Shown piece after piece: positions 1-9,425 of a stretch of 64,000 nt of DNA. The position numbers and the translations under genes were made by a program. Every line of letters starts with the position of its first letter. The stretch's first letter is position 1. The notes beneath the pieces are model-generated. The model did no database searches, was not told the DNA's origin, and worked only from the letters and a program-made list of their open reading frames with translations. The stretch comes from Belliella calami (GTDB taxonomy: Bacteria; Bacteroidota; Bacteroidia; Cytophagales; Cyclobacteriaceae): contig NZ_JAKZGS010000005.1 in assembly GCF_022549695.1 (NCBI RefSeq), positions 1 through 64,000 of the forward strand, read 5' to 3'.

Positions 1-2784
1 CTGACAAGGCTATTGGATAAGTTCCTGTATTGGAGCTTGCTGTTGCTGTAGTAGAAATGCTTGGTTCAGTGGAAACTTTCTCGTCTCCATTTACCAATCC
101 ATCATAAGTAAAGGTCAAGCTTGGATTTGATTCACCGTATATCTTCGATTTGTCATCAGCTATGATCGTTAATGTTTTCTGCCCTACCGTCAATGTTCCA
201 TTTGCAAGCGTGATTGCATAGTTTGCATCTGATCCACCTGACAAGGCTATTGGATAAGTTCCTGTATTGGAGCTTGCTGTTGCTGTAGTAGAAATGCTTG
301 GTTCAGTGGAAACTTTCTCGTCTCCATTTACCAATCCATCATAAGTAAAGGTCAAGCTTGGATTGATTTCTCCATAAACTTTGGATTGATCTTCTGCTGT
401 GATCGTTACTGCTTTCTGACCAACTGTCAATGTTCCATTTGCAAGCGTGATTGCATAGTTTGCATCTGATCCACCTGATAAGGTTATTGGATAAGTTCCT
501 GCATCGGAGCTTGCTGTTGCTGTAGTAGAAATGCTTGGTTCGGTTGCAACTTTCTCGTCTCCATTTACCAATCCATCATATGCAAAGGTCAAGCTTGGAT
601 TTGATTCACCGTATATTTTCGATTTGTTATCAGCTGTGATCGTCAATGATTTCTGCCCTACCGTCAATGTTCCATTTGCAAGCGTGATTGCATAGTTTGC
701 ATCTGTTCCACCTGACAAGGTTATTGGATAAGTTCCTGCATCGGAGCTTGCTGTTGCTGTAGTAGAAATGCTTGGTTCAGTGGAAACTTTTGAATCTCCA
801 TTTACCAAACCATCATAAGTAAAGGTCAAGCTTGGATTGATTTCTCCATAAACTTTGGATTGATCTTCTGCTGTGATCGTTACTGCTTTCTGACCAACTG
901 TCAATGTTCCATTTGCAAGCGTGATTGCATAGTTTGCATCTGATCCACCTGATAAGGTTATTGGATAAGTTCCTGTATTGGAACTTGCTGTTGCCGTAGT
1001 AGAAATGCTTGGTTCGGTTGCAACTTTCACGTCTCCATTTACCAATCCATCATATGTAAAGGACAAGCTTGGATTGGTTTCTCCATAAACTTTGGATTGA
1101 TCTTCTGCTGTGATCGTTACTGCTTTTTGACCAACTGTCAATGTTCCATCCACAAGCGTGATTGCATAGTTTGCATCTGTTCCACCTGACAAGGTTATTG
1201 GATAAGTTCCTGCATCGGAGCTTGCTGTTGCTGTAGTAGAAATGCTTGGTTCGGTTGCAACTTTCTCGTCTCCATTTACCAATCCATCATATGCAAAGGT
1301 CAAGCTTGGATTTCCTTCACCGTATATCTTCGATTTGTTATCAGCTGTGATCGTCAATGATTTCTGCCCTACCGTCAATGTTCCATTTGCAAGCGTGATT
1401 GCATAGTTTGCATCTGATCCACCTGACAAGGTTATTGGATAAGTTCCTGTATTGGAGCTTGCTGTTGCTGTAGTAGAAATGCTTGGTTCAGTGGAAACTT
1501 TCTCATCGCCATTTACCAATCCATCATAAGTAAAGGTCAAGCTTGGGTTGGTTTCTCCATAAACTTTGGATTGATCTTCTGCTGTGATCGTTACTGCTTT
1601 TTGACCAACTGTCAATGTTCCATCCACAAGCGTGATTGCATAGTTTGCATCTGATCCACCTGACAAGGTTATTGGATAAGTTCCTGTATTGGAGCTTGCT
1701 GTTGCTGTAGTAGAAATGCTTGGTTCAGTGGAAATTTTCTCGTCTCCATTTACCAAACCATCATATGCAAAGGTCAAGCTTGGATTTGATTCACCGTATA
1801 TTTTCGATTTGTCATCAGCTGTGATCGTTACTGCTTTCTGCCCTACCGTCAATGTTCCATCCACAACCGTGATTGCATAGTTTGCATCTGATCCACCTGA
1901 CAAGGTTATTGGATAAGTTCCTGTATTGGAGCTTGCTGATGCTGTAGTAGAAATGCTTGGTTCAGTGGAAATTTTCTCGTCTCCATTTACCAATCCATCA
2001 TATGCAAAGGTCAAGCTTGGGTTGGTTTCTCCATAAACTTTGGATTGATCTTCTGCTGTGATCGTTAATGTTTTCTGCCCTACCGTCAATGTTCCATCCA
2101 CAACCGTGATTGCATAGTTTGCATCTGATCCACCTGACAAGGTTATTGGATAAGTTCCTGTATTGGAGCTTGCTGTTGCCGTAGTAGAAATGCTTGGTTC
2201 AGTGGAAATTTTCTCGTCTCCATTTACCAAACCATCATATGCAAAGGTCAAGCTTGGGTTTGATTCACCATAAACTTTGGATTGATCTTCTGCTGTGATC
2301 ATTACTGCTTTTTGACCAACTGTCAATGTTCCATCCACAAGCGTAATCGCATAGTTTGCATCTGATCCACCTGATAAGGTTATTGGATAAGTTCCTGCAT
2401 CGGAGCTTGCTGTTGCTGTAGTAGAAATGCTTGGTTCGGTTGCAACTTTCTCGTCTCCATTTACCAATCCATCATATGCAAAGGTCACGCTTGGATTTGA
2501 TTCACCGTATATTTTCGATTTGTCATCAGCTGTGATCGTTACTGCTTTCTGGTCAACTGTCAATGTTCCATCCACAAGCGTGATTGCATAGTTTGCATCT
2601 GATCCACCTGATAAGGTTATTGGATAAGTTCCTGTAGTGGAGCTTGCTGTTGCTGTAGTAGAAATGCTTGGTTCAGTGGAAACTTCTGTATCACCATTCA
2701 CCAAACCATCATATGCAAAGGTCAAGCTTGGGTTTGATTCACCGTATACTTTGGATTGATCTTCTGCTGTGATTGTAACAATTG
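1..2784 (-). repeat. Tandem 237-bp in-frame repeat array, about 12 copies in window
   Basis: The anchor CAAGC (before TTGG) recurs at ends 120, 357, 594, 831, 1068, 1305, 1542, 1779, 2016, 2253, 2490 (as CACGC) and 2727, an exact 237-bp spacing with no indels. Each unit encodes 79 residues. Variation is confined to a few blocks: AEDQSKVYGE versus ADDKSKIYGE, STEP versus ATEP, SNTG versus SDAG, LVDG versus VVDG versus LANG. These are shuffled between copies, as expected from gene conversion or unequal crossing-over. The array continues past the left edge. Confidence 0.95.
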
Positions 2785-5700
2785 CTTTATCTATTGCTAA
2801 AGTCCTAATCACTGGTGTTGCTTCGATAAAATTATCATCACCTGATTGGGTTGCTGTAATCTCAGTTGAACCAGCTTTCAGAATCGTCGCTTGATTTCCT
2901 GAAATTGAAACAATACTTGGATCATTTGCTGTATAAACTATGGTCAAACCTTGATCTGTCTCTTCAGCTCCCAATATGAAAGCATCATCTCCATAGATTT
3001 TATCGGAAATTTCAGGGAACGAGATTGTTTGGTTTTGTTTATTGAGAGTACGGAAATTCCATGTGTTAGAAGAAGCAAGGAAGCCGGCAAAGTCATTGTC
3101 AAAATCGTCTTTGAAAAATCCCTCAGTAATCCCTATTGAAATTGTTGTGTTCAATGCTAAGGGATTGGTTATTTTTACCAAAATAGAAAGTCTATCTTCC
3201 GAAACTTCGATCAACTCCCTTTCTTCTTGAATAGCTAAATCAAAAGATTGCAAGATGCTTCCACCACTTTCAATTGAAAGAACTCCAATGTTACCAAGAA
3301 CAATTTCCTCATCAAAAGTCAACGTTAACTCTGGTGTCAATTCTACATCATCAGCATTTTTCTCTGGGCTAAATGTGGTAAGTAAAGGCGCTGTTTCGTC
3401 AGTTACTGTGATGGTAAACTCTTGTTCTGTATAGCCATTGTCATTTGCTGCACGAAGAACAACAGGATGTTCACCGATATCTGATTTTGCCGGGATTCCT
3501 GTTAATATTGCTCCAGTCTGAAGTCTGTAAACTTCATTTGTACCTTGTCTTGAATACACCAGTGAACCAGCAGCAGTCAAGGACAAACTCCAGACATTGT
3601 CGTTTGCATTTACTGAAACTGTTTCAAAAGAACTAAAGTCAGCATTATATTTTCTAACACCTCCACCAGACATTGACAAATAAAAATTCCCTGCAGCATC
3701 ATTTCTAATTGAAGAAACATTATTCGGTAAATTAGTCAATACGGGGGTAACAGATGATCCGTCATATTTTATAATAGATCTTACTCCATAGGTAGCTATA
3801 AATAAATCGCCGTTTTTATCAAAAGTCATTCCAAAGGGACTATAAGATGAAAGGCCAGTTTGGTTATTGATTAGAATTTCAAAATCTTTGGTCGTTTCAT
3901 TAATCTTTATTATTTCTCTACTGTTGTAGATTGCCGCATATATAAAGCCATCTTTATCTGTCAAAGACAAAGCGCCACCAGATCTTGAAAGAAAAATTTC
4001 CTCTGGTGCATTCGGATTGTCTAAAGGAATTCTAGTGATGGATTGGCTTGAATTACCATATCTAGGAATATAAACAAACCCATTTGCTATATGTAGTGCA
4101 TAGACAGTACTACTCGTTAACCCTGACTTCCAACTAGTCGTCGTTCCATCAGGTTCTATCTTAAATATTTCTGTTCCGTTATTACGAATGGCAAAGACAT
4201 TTCCTTCACCGTCACCCGCAACACCTGAAAGGGCTACCCACGCTGGAATATCCCCAAATCTTGAAGAAACACCTTGGCCATCACTACTGAATGTTAGCCA
4301 ATTAGGTAAAGTCGTTGCAGATAAGGTTGTCTCCAATTCATTGTCAACTGTTCCAACAATGGAATAATTGTATTGCTGACTATATGGAGCTGTCAAAATT
4401 GGCGTGCTTGTGATCGTCGGAGCACTTACTTGATTCAAAGTAGTAAAAATCTCTACTCCTCCATAACTCGTCCCCTCACTATTGGTGGCATAAGCTTGGA
4501 AATAGTAAGTAGTCGAAGGACTTAATCCCGCTATCGTCTCTTGGAAAGCTCCTGTACCGCTACCAATGGTTACATTCGTCACACCTCCTTCACCTAGTAT
4601 TGGCGAATTGTCCGAACTTGAATAGACAAATCCTCGTGCAGTAACATTTGCCCCACCATCATCAGAGATATTTCCATTAAGAGTTACTTCGGAAGCTAAA
4701 ATGGAAGTAGCCGCATTGGTGAGTACTGTGGGAGAAGTTGCAGTATTTGCTGGCCCTATTTCTATGTCATCTATTCTGAAATTCTGAAATGAAGACCCCA
4801 CAAAATTAAATTCAATCCTAATTTCATCTACTTCATTAAATGCAGGAATAGACAAAAAACTATCATTATAAATAGTTCCCGTTGTCATATTACTTCTATC
4901 CAAATTAGCATTAGAAACCTGAACTCCATTAAGGTATCCCTCATAGGTTATTTGCAAGTCACTAAAAGTCCCAAATGGCTGAACTTTTATTGACTTAAAG
5001 GAAAACGAACTTCCATCATTTGATTTGATGATAGCTCTTTTTAAATTAGCATTTGGTGATGTTCCAACCCCTTGGATAATCAACAGCTCATTACCGCTTA
5101 TTGAAGTCCCTGTTACCCTAGCTGTATGGCTTGGGTTCAATGTTTCTGAAGTAATATCAAAACAAGCTACAGTAGCAGTTGCCGAACCTGTTCCAGAATT
5201 CAATTCTGTAAAAGTGCTATAAAACCCTTCAAAATCTGTAACTCCATGATTAGGAGCACAATTTGCCGCAACAACACCAGGTGCCCAACTCATAGCATCA
5301 AGAGCTATATATCTGATATTTCCAGTGCTTAAAATTGTAAATTTGTCAATTTCAATTTCACTATTGTTGTCCCCTCCAAAAGTGGACATATTGATAAAAG
5401 TATAGCCGTTTTGCGAGTTTGTAGAAGTATTGTAGCCAGAATTGACCGTATTCGTAAATTGAGTAACTCCATTCTTGCTTCCGACAATCGTAATATCACC
5501 ATTGACGCCAGTAATTACACCAGTCCCTTGAGCTATAAATAGGTAAAAACTCTTCAATATAAATGCTTTATTATCGCTAGTAGCAATAGTTAAGTCTATA
5601 TTATTATCTACACTTGAGGAATTATCTATAAATTTTGAATCTGCCGATGATCCGTTCCAACCATATAAATCCCCTCCTGAATTATAAATATCAAACAAGT

Positions 5701-5923
5701 TTGAGTTGCCTGATGATATGGTAAACTCCTGCCCATTACTTGAGAATGTCTTTGAGTTGATAGATTCATCTTCGAAGTCTTCAAGAATTGGAGATTCGGC
5801 CTTGGATGAAAATGGATGATGGAATTCAAAACCTTTTTGAATCTTTATTTTGTTGTCGGCCAAAATCAAACCTGAACAAAACAATCCCATAATCAAATAG
5901 AGTATTGTAAATGTTTTTTTCAT
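1..5923 (-). CDS. Giant secreted multidomain repeat protein (MBG-type repeats), C-terminus beyond left edge
   Basis: The frame is open from ATG at 5923 to the window edge (about 1974 codons), so the gene is 3'-truncated here only by the window. A hydrophobic signal peptide (MKKTFTILYLIMGLFCSG) predicts export. Approximate domains: two jelly-roll-like modules (35-220, 225-390); an FN3-like domain (394-491, ending GLSPSTTYYFQAYATNSEGT); a putative-Ig (He_PIG-like) domain from about 500 whose two halves are separated by a beta-propeller-like stretch (about 550-800); an SbsA-type Ig-like domain (841-950, starting DETAPLLTTFSPEKNADDV); one divergent KIYGDDAF module; then 79-residue MBG-type repeats carrying SKVYGESNPSLTF and GTYPITLSGGSDANYAIT. 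Such architectures in Bacteroidetes are usually type IX-secreted surface or adhesin proteins. A sorting tail would lie outside the window, so that route is inferred. Substrate or ligand is unknown. Confidence 0.85.
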   Translation of the reverse strand, partial: MKKTFTILYLIMGLFCSGLILADNKIKIQKGFEFHHPFSSKAESPILEDFEDESINSKTFSSNGQEFTISSGNSNLFDIYNSGGDLYGWNGSSADSKFIDNSSSVDNNIDLTIATSDNKAFILKSFYLFIAQGTGVITGVNGDITIVGSKNGVTQFTNTVNSGYNTSTNSQNGYTFINMSTFGGDNNSEIEIDKFTILSTGNIRYIALDAMSWAPGVVAANCAPNHGVTDFEGFYSTFTELNSGTGSATATVACFDITSETLNPSHTARVTGTSISGNELLIIQGVGTSPNANLKRAIIKSNDGSSFSFKSIKVQPFGTFSDLQITYEGYLNGVQVSNANLDRSNMTTGTIYNDSFLSIPAFNEVDEIRIEFNFVGSSFQNFRIDDIEIGPANTATSPTVLTNAATSILASEVTLNGNISDDGGANVTARGFVYSSSDNSPILGEGGVTNVTIGSGTGAFQETIAGLSPSTTYYFQAYATNSEGTSYGGVEIFTTLNQVSAPTITSTPILTAPYSQQYNYSIVGTVDNELETTLSATTLPNWLTFSSDGQGVSSRFGDIPAWVALSGVAGDGEGNVFAIRNNGTEIFKIEPDGTTTSWKSGLTSSTVYALHIANGFVYIPRYGNSSQSITRIPLDNPNAPEEIFLSRSGGALSLTDKDGFIYAAIYNSREIIKINETTKDFEILINNQTGLSSYSPFGMTFDKNGDLFIATYGVRSIIKYDGSSVTPVLTNLPNNVSSIRNDAAGNFYLSMSGGGVRKYNADFSSFETVSVNANDNVWSLSLTAAGSLVYSRQGTNEVYRLQTGAILTGIPAKSDIGEHPVVLRAANDNGYTEQEFTITVTDETAPLLTTFSPEKNADDVELTPELTLTFDEEIVLGNIGVLSIESGGSILQSFDLAIQEERELIEVSEDRLSILVKITNPLALNTTISIGITEGFFKDDFDNDFAGFLASSNTWNFRTLNKQNQTISFPEISDKIYGDDAFILGAEETDQGLTIVYTANDPSIVSISGNQATILKAGSTEITATQSGDDNFIEATPVIRTLAIDKAIVTITAEDQSKVYGESNPSLTFAYDGLVNGDTEVSTEPSISTTATASSTTGTYPITLSGGSDANYAITLVDGTLTVDQKAVTITADDKSKIYGESNPSVTFAYDGLVNGDEKVATEPSISTTATASSDAGTYPITLSGGSDANYAITLVDGTLTVGQKAVMITAEDQSKVYGESNPSLTFAYDGLVNGDEKISTEPSISTTATASSNTGTYPITLSGGSDANYAITVVDGTLTVGQKTLTITAEDQSKVYGETNPSLTFAYDGLVNGDEKISTEPSISTTASASSNTGTYPITLSGGSDANYAITVVDGTLTVGQKAVTITADDKSKIYGESNPSLTFAYDGLVNGDEKISTEPSISTTATASSNTGTYPITLSGGSDANYAITLVDGTLTVGQKAVTITAEDQSKVYGETNPSLTFTYDGLVNGDEKVSTEPSISTTATASSNTGTYPITLSGGSDANYAITLANGTLTVGQKSLTITADNKSKIYGEGNPSLTFAYDGLVNGDEKVATEPSISTTATASSDAGTYPITLSGGTDANYAITLVDGTLTVGQKAVTITAEDQSKVYGETNPSLSFTYDGLVNGDVKVATEPSISTTATASSNTGTYPITLSGGSDANYAITLANGTLTVGQKAVTITAEDQSKVYGEINPSLTFTYDGLVNGDSKVSTEPSISTTATASSDAGTYPITLSGGTDANYAITLANGTLTVGQKSLTITADNKSKIYGESNPSLTFAYDGLVNGDEKVATEPSISTTATASSDAGTYPITLSGGSDANYAITLANGTLTVGQKAVTITAEDQSKVYGEINPSLTFTYDGLVNGDEKVSTEPSISTTATASSNTGTYPIALSGGSDANYAITLANGTLTVGQKTLTIIADDKSKIYGESNPSLTFTYDGLVNGDEKVSTEPSISTTATASSNTGTYPIALS

Positions 5924-6667
5924 TTTAGAAAATTTTGATAAATAATTACTATTTCTCCTATACTACCTTGATAGCTTTGACAATCAATGTCAGATGCGGA
6001 AAAACTCGCGCGGTCAAAGTGAAGTAGAAAAAAGGATTGGAAATAAATATTAAATTGGGTGAACTAAAAGGCAATTACATGCCAATTACAGGTTATACTT
6101 AATCGTCAAAGTGAAGTGTAAGATCGAAGTATAAGGTGATAGGTATTCTTGCTTTGGTGAAAACAAAATACATTTTGAATAAAAGTGTCTTAAACTAGAT
6201 TTGTAAATTTTCTTCATATGCTGTGTGGTTCAATAGTTATAATTTACATTTTACAGCGATAAAAGTAATTGAAGGACTCAATATTTGTTCGATAAATATG
6301 TCTCAAAATCGGTTTTTGAAACACATAGTTAGAGAACTTCATTTTTAGGAAATTGAAATGCAGAAAATATTAGTCAAAAAATGATGTTTCAAAAAATATT
6401 TTTATGTAACAATTTAAAAGGAACAATATTTTTCATGAAAAAAGGAAAATTCAAGCAACACTATTTCAATATTTTTTCAAGCTGATGGCTTGTGAGTCCA
6501 CCTCTGCTTATGTCTTTTGGGATTAAAGCTATTTGAAAACATGGGAATATATTTCCACAAATTTTCTTTTAGGAAAAGGAATTTTTAGTAAAAACATATC
6601 CAAATTTCCATTTTCAATAGTCTTTCCTCTTGGCTTGGGTTTTGCACAGTATTTGAAAAAAACACAA
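5924..6667. other. Non-coding gap between divergent genes
   Basis: AT-rich spacer between the giant repeat gene (minus) and the App1-type gene (plus). The only structure I see is a 13-bp direct repeat GTCAAAGTGAAGT at 6013-6025 and 6105-6117. No TAnnTTTG promoter with proper spacing was found on either strand. A TTG-started in-frame extension of the downstream gene (6533-6667) is open but looks non-native. Confidence 0.5.
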
Positions 6668-7693
6668 ATGAATTTCACCCATTGGCTTACTTTTCCCTTT
6701 CGATATTTCTTTTCAAAATTCAAAAGAAGGATAGGGAAATTAGATCTTGTCCGAATGGAAATTTTTTTGGCATTTGGAAATGAAAGAGTAATTTTCATAA
6801 AAGGAAGACTGGTAGAAGCCTATAAACAAAGCAAACCATCCGAAAAAAATACAGCATTACAGAATTTTCTTGGCACATTAAGAAGATATGCTGGAAACAG
6901 TGTTTCAGATGGAAGAATTATTCTACAATATCAAGGTATCAAAGAAATATTGGTAAGCAACGAAGAAGGATTGTTTGAAACGCATCTGACTGTCCCAGCT
7001 CCTAAAAATGGGCAAAGGGACATTGCAACGTTGACCCTGATAGAAGATGAAGGAATCACCGCTGAGAAAAATTCCATAGAAGTAAGTATTAACAGGATTT
7101 CCGAAAATCATCCCACAGGTATTGTATCGGATATAGATGATACGATAGTTGTATCCCATGCGACTTCCTTAGGAAAAAAACTTTGGTTGTCGATTTCCAA
7201 AAATGCCTATACCCGAAGACCATTCCCAGGAGTGAGTGAGTTCTATGATTTACTCTCAAAGAATGGTCAAAATCCAGTTTTCTATGTATCTAGCAGTGAT
7301 TGGAATCTTTTTGATCTGATTCAAGATTTTCTTGATTTCAGGACTATTCCCAAAGGTCCTATTTTACTCAAAGATCCACATGTGTCTTTGAAAAATATCT
7401 GGAAGTCTGGTGGTGGAAATCATGACCATAAGCTTGAAAAGATTAGCCAGCTCATGTCACTTTTTCCAAAGATGAAGTTTATCCTGATTGGAGATAGTGG
7501 TCAGCATGATCCTGAACTATACATTAGGATCATAGAAAAATTCCCTGATAGGGTAAAAGCAGTATATATCAGAAGAATAAAAAAAGTGGATGAAAAACGA
7601 GAGAATCAACTCAACCAATACAACTCCGAAATCCCAGTGGCTTGGGTAAAGGATTCTTTGGAAGCGATATCACATGCAAAAAACTTCCTTTAG
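6668..7693 (+). CDS. App1-type phosphatidate phosphatase (DUF2183)
   Basis: The HAD-like catalytic motif GIVSDIDDTIVVSHAT fits the DxDxT signature of the APP1 (DUF2183) phosphatidate phosphatase family. A later VFYVSSSDWNLFDLIQDF and FILIGDSGQHDPELY fit its other conserved blocks. The N-terminal GNERVIFIKGRLVEAY resembles the family's beta-sandwich start. The frame is open back to a TTG at 6533, but those 45 residues are unlike the family and the ATG at 6668 gives 341 residues, close to bacterial homologues; I prefer 6668. No signal peptide is evident, so it probably acts in the cytoplasm or at the inner leaflet. A lipid kinase gene follows after 65 bp on the same strand, suggesting opposing phospholipid or phosphate-group chemistry. 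Substrate is inferred from the family only. Confidence 0.85.
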   Translation: MNFTHWLTFPFRYFFSKFKRRIGKLDLVRMEIFLAFGNERVIFIKGRLVEAYKQSKPSEKNTALQNFLGTLRRYAGNSVSDGRIILQYQGIKEILVSNEEGLFETHLTVPAPKNGQRDIATLTLIEDEGITAEKNSIEVSINRISENHPTGIVSDIDDTIVVSHATSLGKKLWLSISKNAYTRRPFPGVSEFYDLLSKNGQNPVFYVSSSDWNLFDLIQDFLDFRTIPKGPILLKDPHVSLKNIWKSGGGNHDHKLEKISQLMSLFPKMKFILIGDSGQHDPELYIRIIEKFPDRVKAVYIRRIKKVDEKRENQLNQYNSEIPVAWVKDSLEAISHAKNFL

Positions 7694-7758
7694 ATCAAAG
7701 TTGTCCTTGTACGTAAGATTTTCAAAATCAAAATCAAAAACCTTAACCAAACTTATAA

Positions 7759-8631
7759 ATGCAAAAACAAGCATTGCTTATTGTAAATCCTGCTTCAGGA
7801 AATCTTGACAACAAAACTGAGCTGATTGAAGAAATTTCAAAAAACACTACGGACTATTCCATCACCGAATGGAATACAACGGGTGAAGGAGATGATCAAA
7901 AGATACTACAATTATTAGAAAATGGCACTTATGATTTGATCATGGTGGCTGGTGGCGATGGTACAATCAAACTTGTAGGATCCCAAATGGAAGGTATAAA
8001 TATACCCTTACTTCCCATTCCCTTCGGATCGGCAAATGGACTGTGTTCTTGTTTGGGTATAGAAACGTGGGAAGATAGCATAAGGGCTTTGTATGGTGGA
8101 AGTATCATCAATATGGATGTACTGGACGTTAATGGTGATATTTGCCTTCATGTCTGTGACTTTGGTTTCAATGCTGGATTGATAAAGAAATTTGAAGAAA
8201 GTGATGAAAGGGGCATGGGCAGTTATTTTAAAAGTTCGTTAGCACAGGCTTTTGAAAACAATAAATACAAATTCAACATTCATGTCAATGGAGAAAGAAA
8301 AACGATAAGCGCCAAAATGCTAGTCATAGCAAATGGTGATAGATACGGCACTGGGGTTAAAATAAACCCAAATGGAAAAATGGATGATGGGAAATTTGAA
8401 ATAGTTGTGCTCAATCCTGACAGTCTTAAGGAATGGATAGCCCTCAGTATTGCATTTATGAAAGAAGATTTATCTGATTTGGGTTTTGTACAAACTTACA
8501 CCACAGAAAAAATCACCATAGAAAATCTTAATAACGCCTCCTGTCATGTTGATGGGGAAATCAAAGAAGATAAAAAAAACATAACAATCAAGATGAATGG
8601 CACCAAAATCAAATTTCACTCAAACCTATAA
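7759..8631 (+). CDS. Diacylglycerol kinase-like lipid kinase (YegS/BmrU type)
   Basis: 290 residues, the usual length for the DAGK-catalytic family of lipid kinases. It starts with the family's LLIVNPASG strand-turn and has the nucleotide-binding glycine motif MVAGGDGTIKLV near residues 60-70, then PFGSANGLCSCLGI. The C-terminal half is the expected beta-sandwich (VHVNGERK-like region, MDDGKFEIVV). Predicted to phosphorylate diacylglycerol or a related lipid alcohol with ATP at the inner membrane face. It lies 65 bp after the App1-type phosphatase on the same strand, so the two probably share a transcript. It could act on sphingolipid-like or other lipids found in Bacteroidetes; the sequence does not settle this. 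Confidence 0.88.
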   Translation: MQKQALLIVNPASGNLDNKTELIEEISKNTTDYSITEWNTTGEGDDQKILQLLENGTYDLIMVAGGDGTIKLVGSQMEGINIPLLPIPFGSANGLCSCLGIETWEDSIRALYGGSIINMDVLDVNGDICLHVCDFGFNAGLIKKFEESDERGMGSYFKSSLAQAFENNKYKFNIHVNGERKTISAKMLVIANGDRYGTGVKINPNGKMDDGKFEIVVLNPDSLKEWIALSIAFMKEDLSDLGFVQTYTTEKITIENLNNASCHVDGEIKEDKKNITIKMNGTKIKFHSNL

Positions 8632-8778
8632 ACTAAAAGGAAAAGGACTGATTGTAAGACATATGTAATTAAACTATTAACCAAAGAAAAGTATCCAAAA
8701 TAAGGGTATAATAATCGAAAAAAAAGAGATGGATTTGAGCAGGATTCTATATTTTAGGAATTATTCTTAAATTGAGTT

Positions 8779-9348
8779 ATGCATCAAATTTTGAAAACTT
8801 ACTTTTTGGACAAAATCAAAGTCAGTGATGACAATTTATCCAATATATCATCTTTTTTTAAAGAGTATTCTTTTGGCAAAAACGAATTTTTGCTCAAAGA
8901 AGGAGAAGTCTGTAAGTACGTATATTTTGTGACAGCAGGTTGTCTAAGATTTTATTCTGTCAATACAGATGGAATTGAAAACACAAGATATATTGCGTTT
9001 GAAGGCAAATTCGGAACTTCATTTACAAGTCTGATTACAGGCGAAGAATCTATTGAATACATTCAGAGTTTGGAGAAAACTACATTGCTGGCCATAAGGA
9101 AAGATGATTTTTACCACTTAGTAGAGAAAGAACCCGCAGTCAACGTAATATATAGAAACATCCTTGAATCTGCTTATATCACTACACAAAAACGCATTTA
9201 TGATCTGCAAGGATCAGATAGTCTCGAACGATTAAGGTGGCTTCTCAAACGTCAGCCTGATGTATTCAACAGACTTTCCAATAAGGTAATTGCAAGCTAT
9301 CTTGGAATTACCCCTTATACATTGAGCCGTTTGAAAATAAATCTCTAA
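8779..9348 (+). CDS. Crp/Fnr-family transcriptional regulator
   Basis: 189 residues. The N-terminal cyclic-nucleotide-binding-like beta-roll is clear (FLLKEGEVCKYVYFVTAGCLRFYSVNTDG; YIQSLEKTTLLAIRKDDF). The C-terminal region, LSNKVIASYLGITPYTLSRLK, is the recognition helix-turn-helix. There is no CxxxC iron-sulfur signature of Fnr, and the usual cAMP-contact arginine is not obvious, so the signal is unknown. Proteins of this size and form are common one-per-neighbourhood regulators in Bacteroidetes. It is followed after 77 bp by a barrel-protein gene on the same strand, a possible target or co-transcribed partner (inference). Confidence 0.88.
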   Translation: MHQILKTYFLDKIKVSDDNLSNISSFFKEYSFGKNEFLLKEGEVCKYVYFVTAGCLRFYSVNTDGIENTRYIAFEGKFGTSFTSLITGEESIEYIQSLEKTTLLAIRKDDFYHLVEKEPAVNVIYRNILESAYITTQKRIYDLQGSDSLERLRWLLKRQPDVFNRLSNKVIASYLGITPYTLSRLKINL

Positions 9349-9425
9349 AAACTGAGATATTGCCATAGAGCAACATTTTTCAAAATCACATAGTCGAATT
9401 TTACATAGTATATTAAAAATGATCT

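Noticed and set aside
1-2784. Regular repeats as a possible CRISPR array
   Set aside because: The period is 237 bp, whole units are repeated without unique spacers, and the frame is open and coding throughout.
6533-6667. TTG-started 45-residue extension of the App1-type protein
   Set aside because: The extension does not resemble the family N-terminus, and ATG 6668 gives the expected length.
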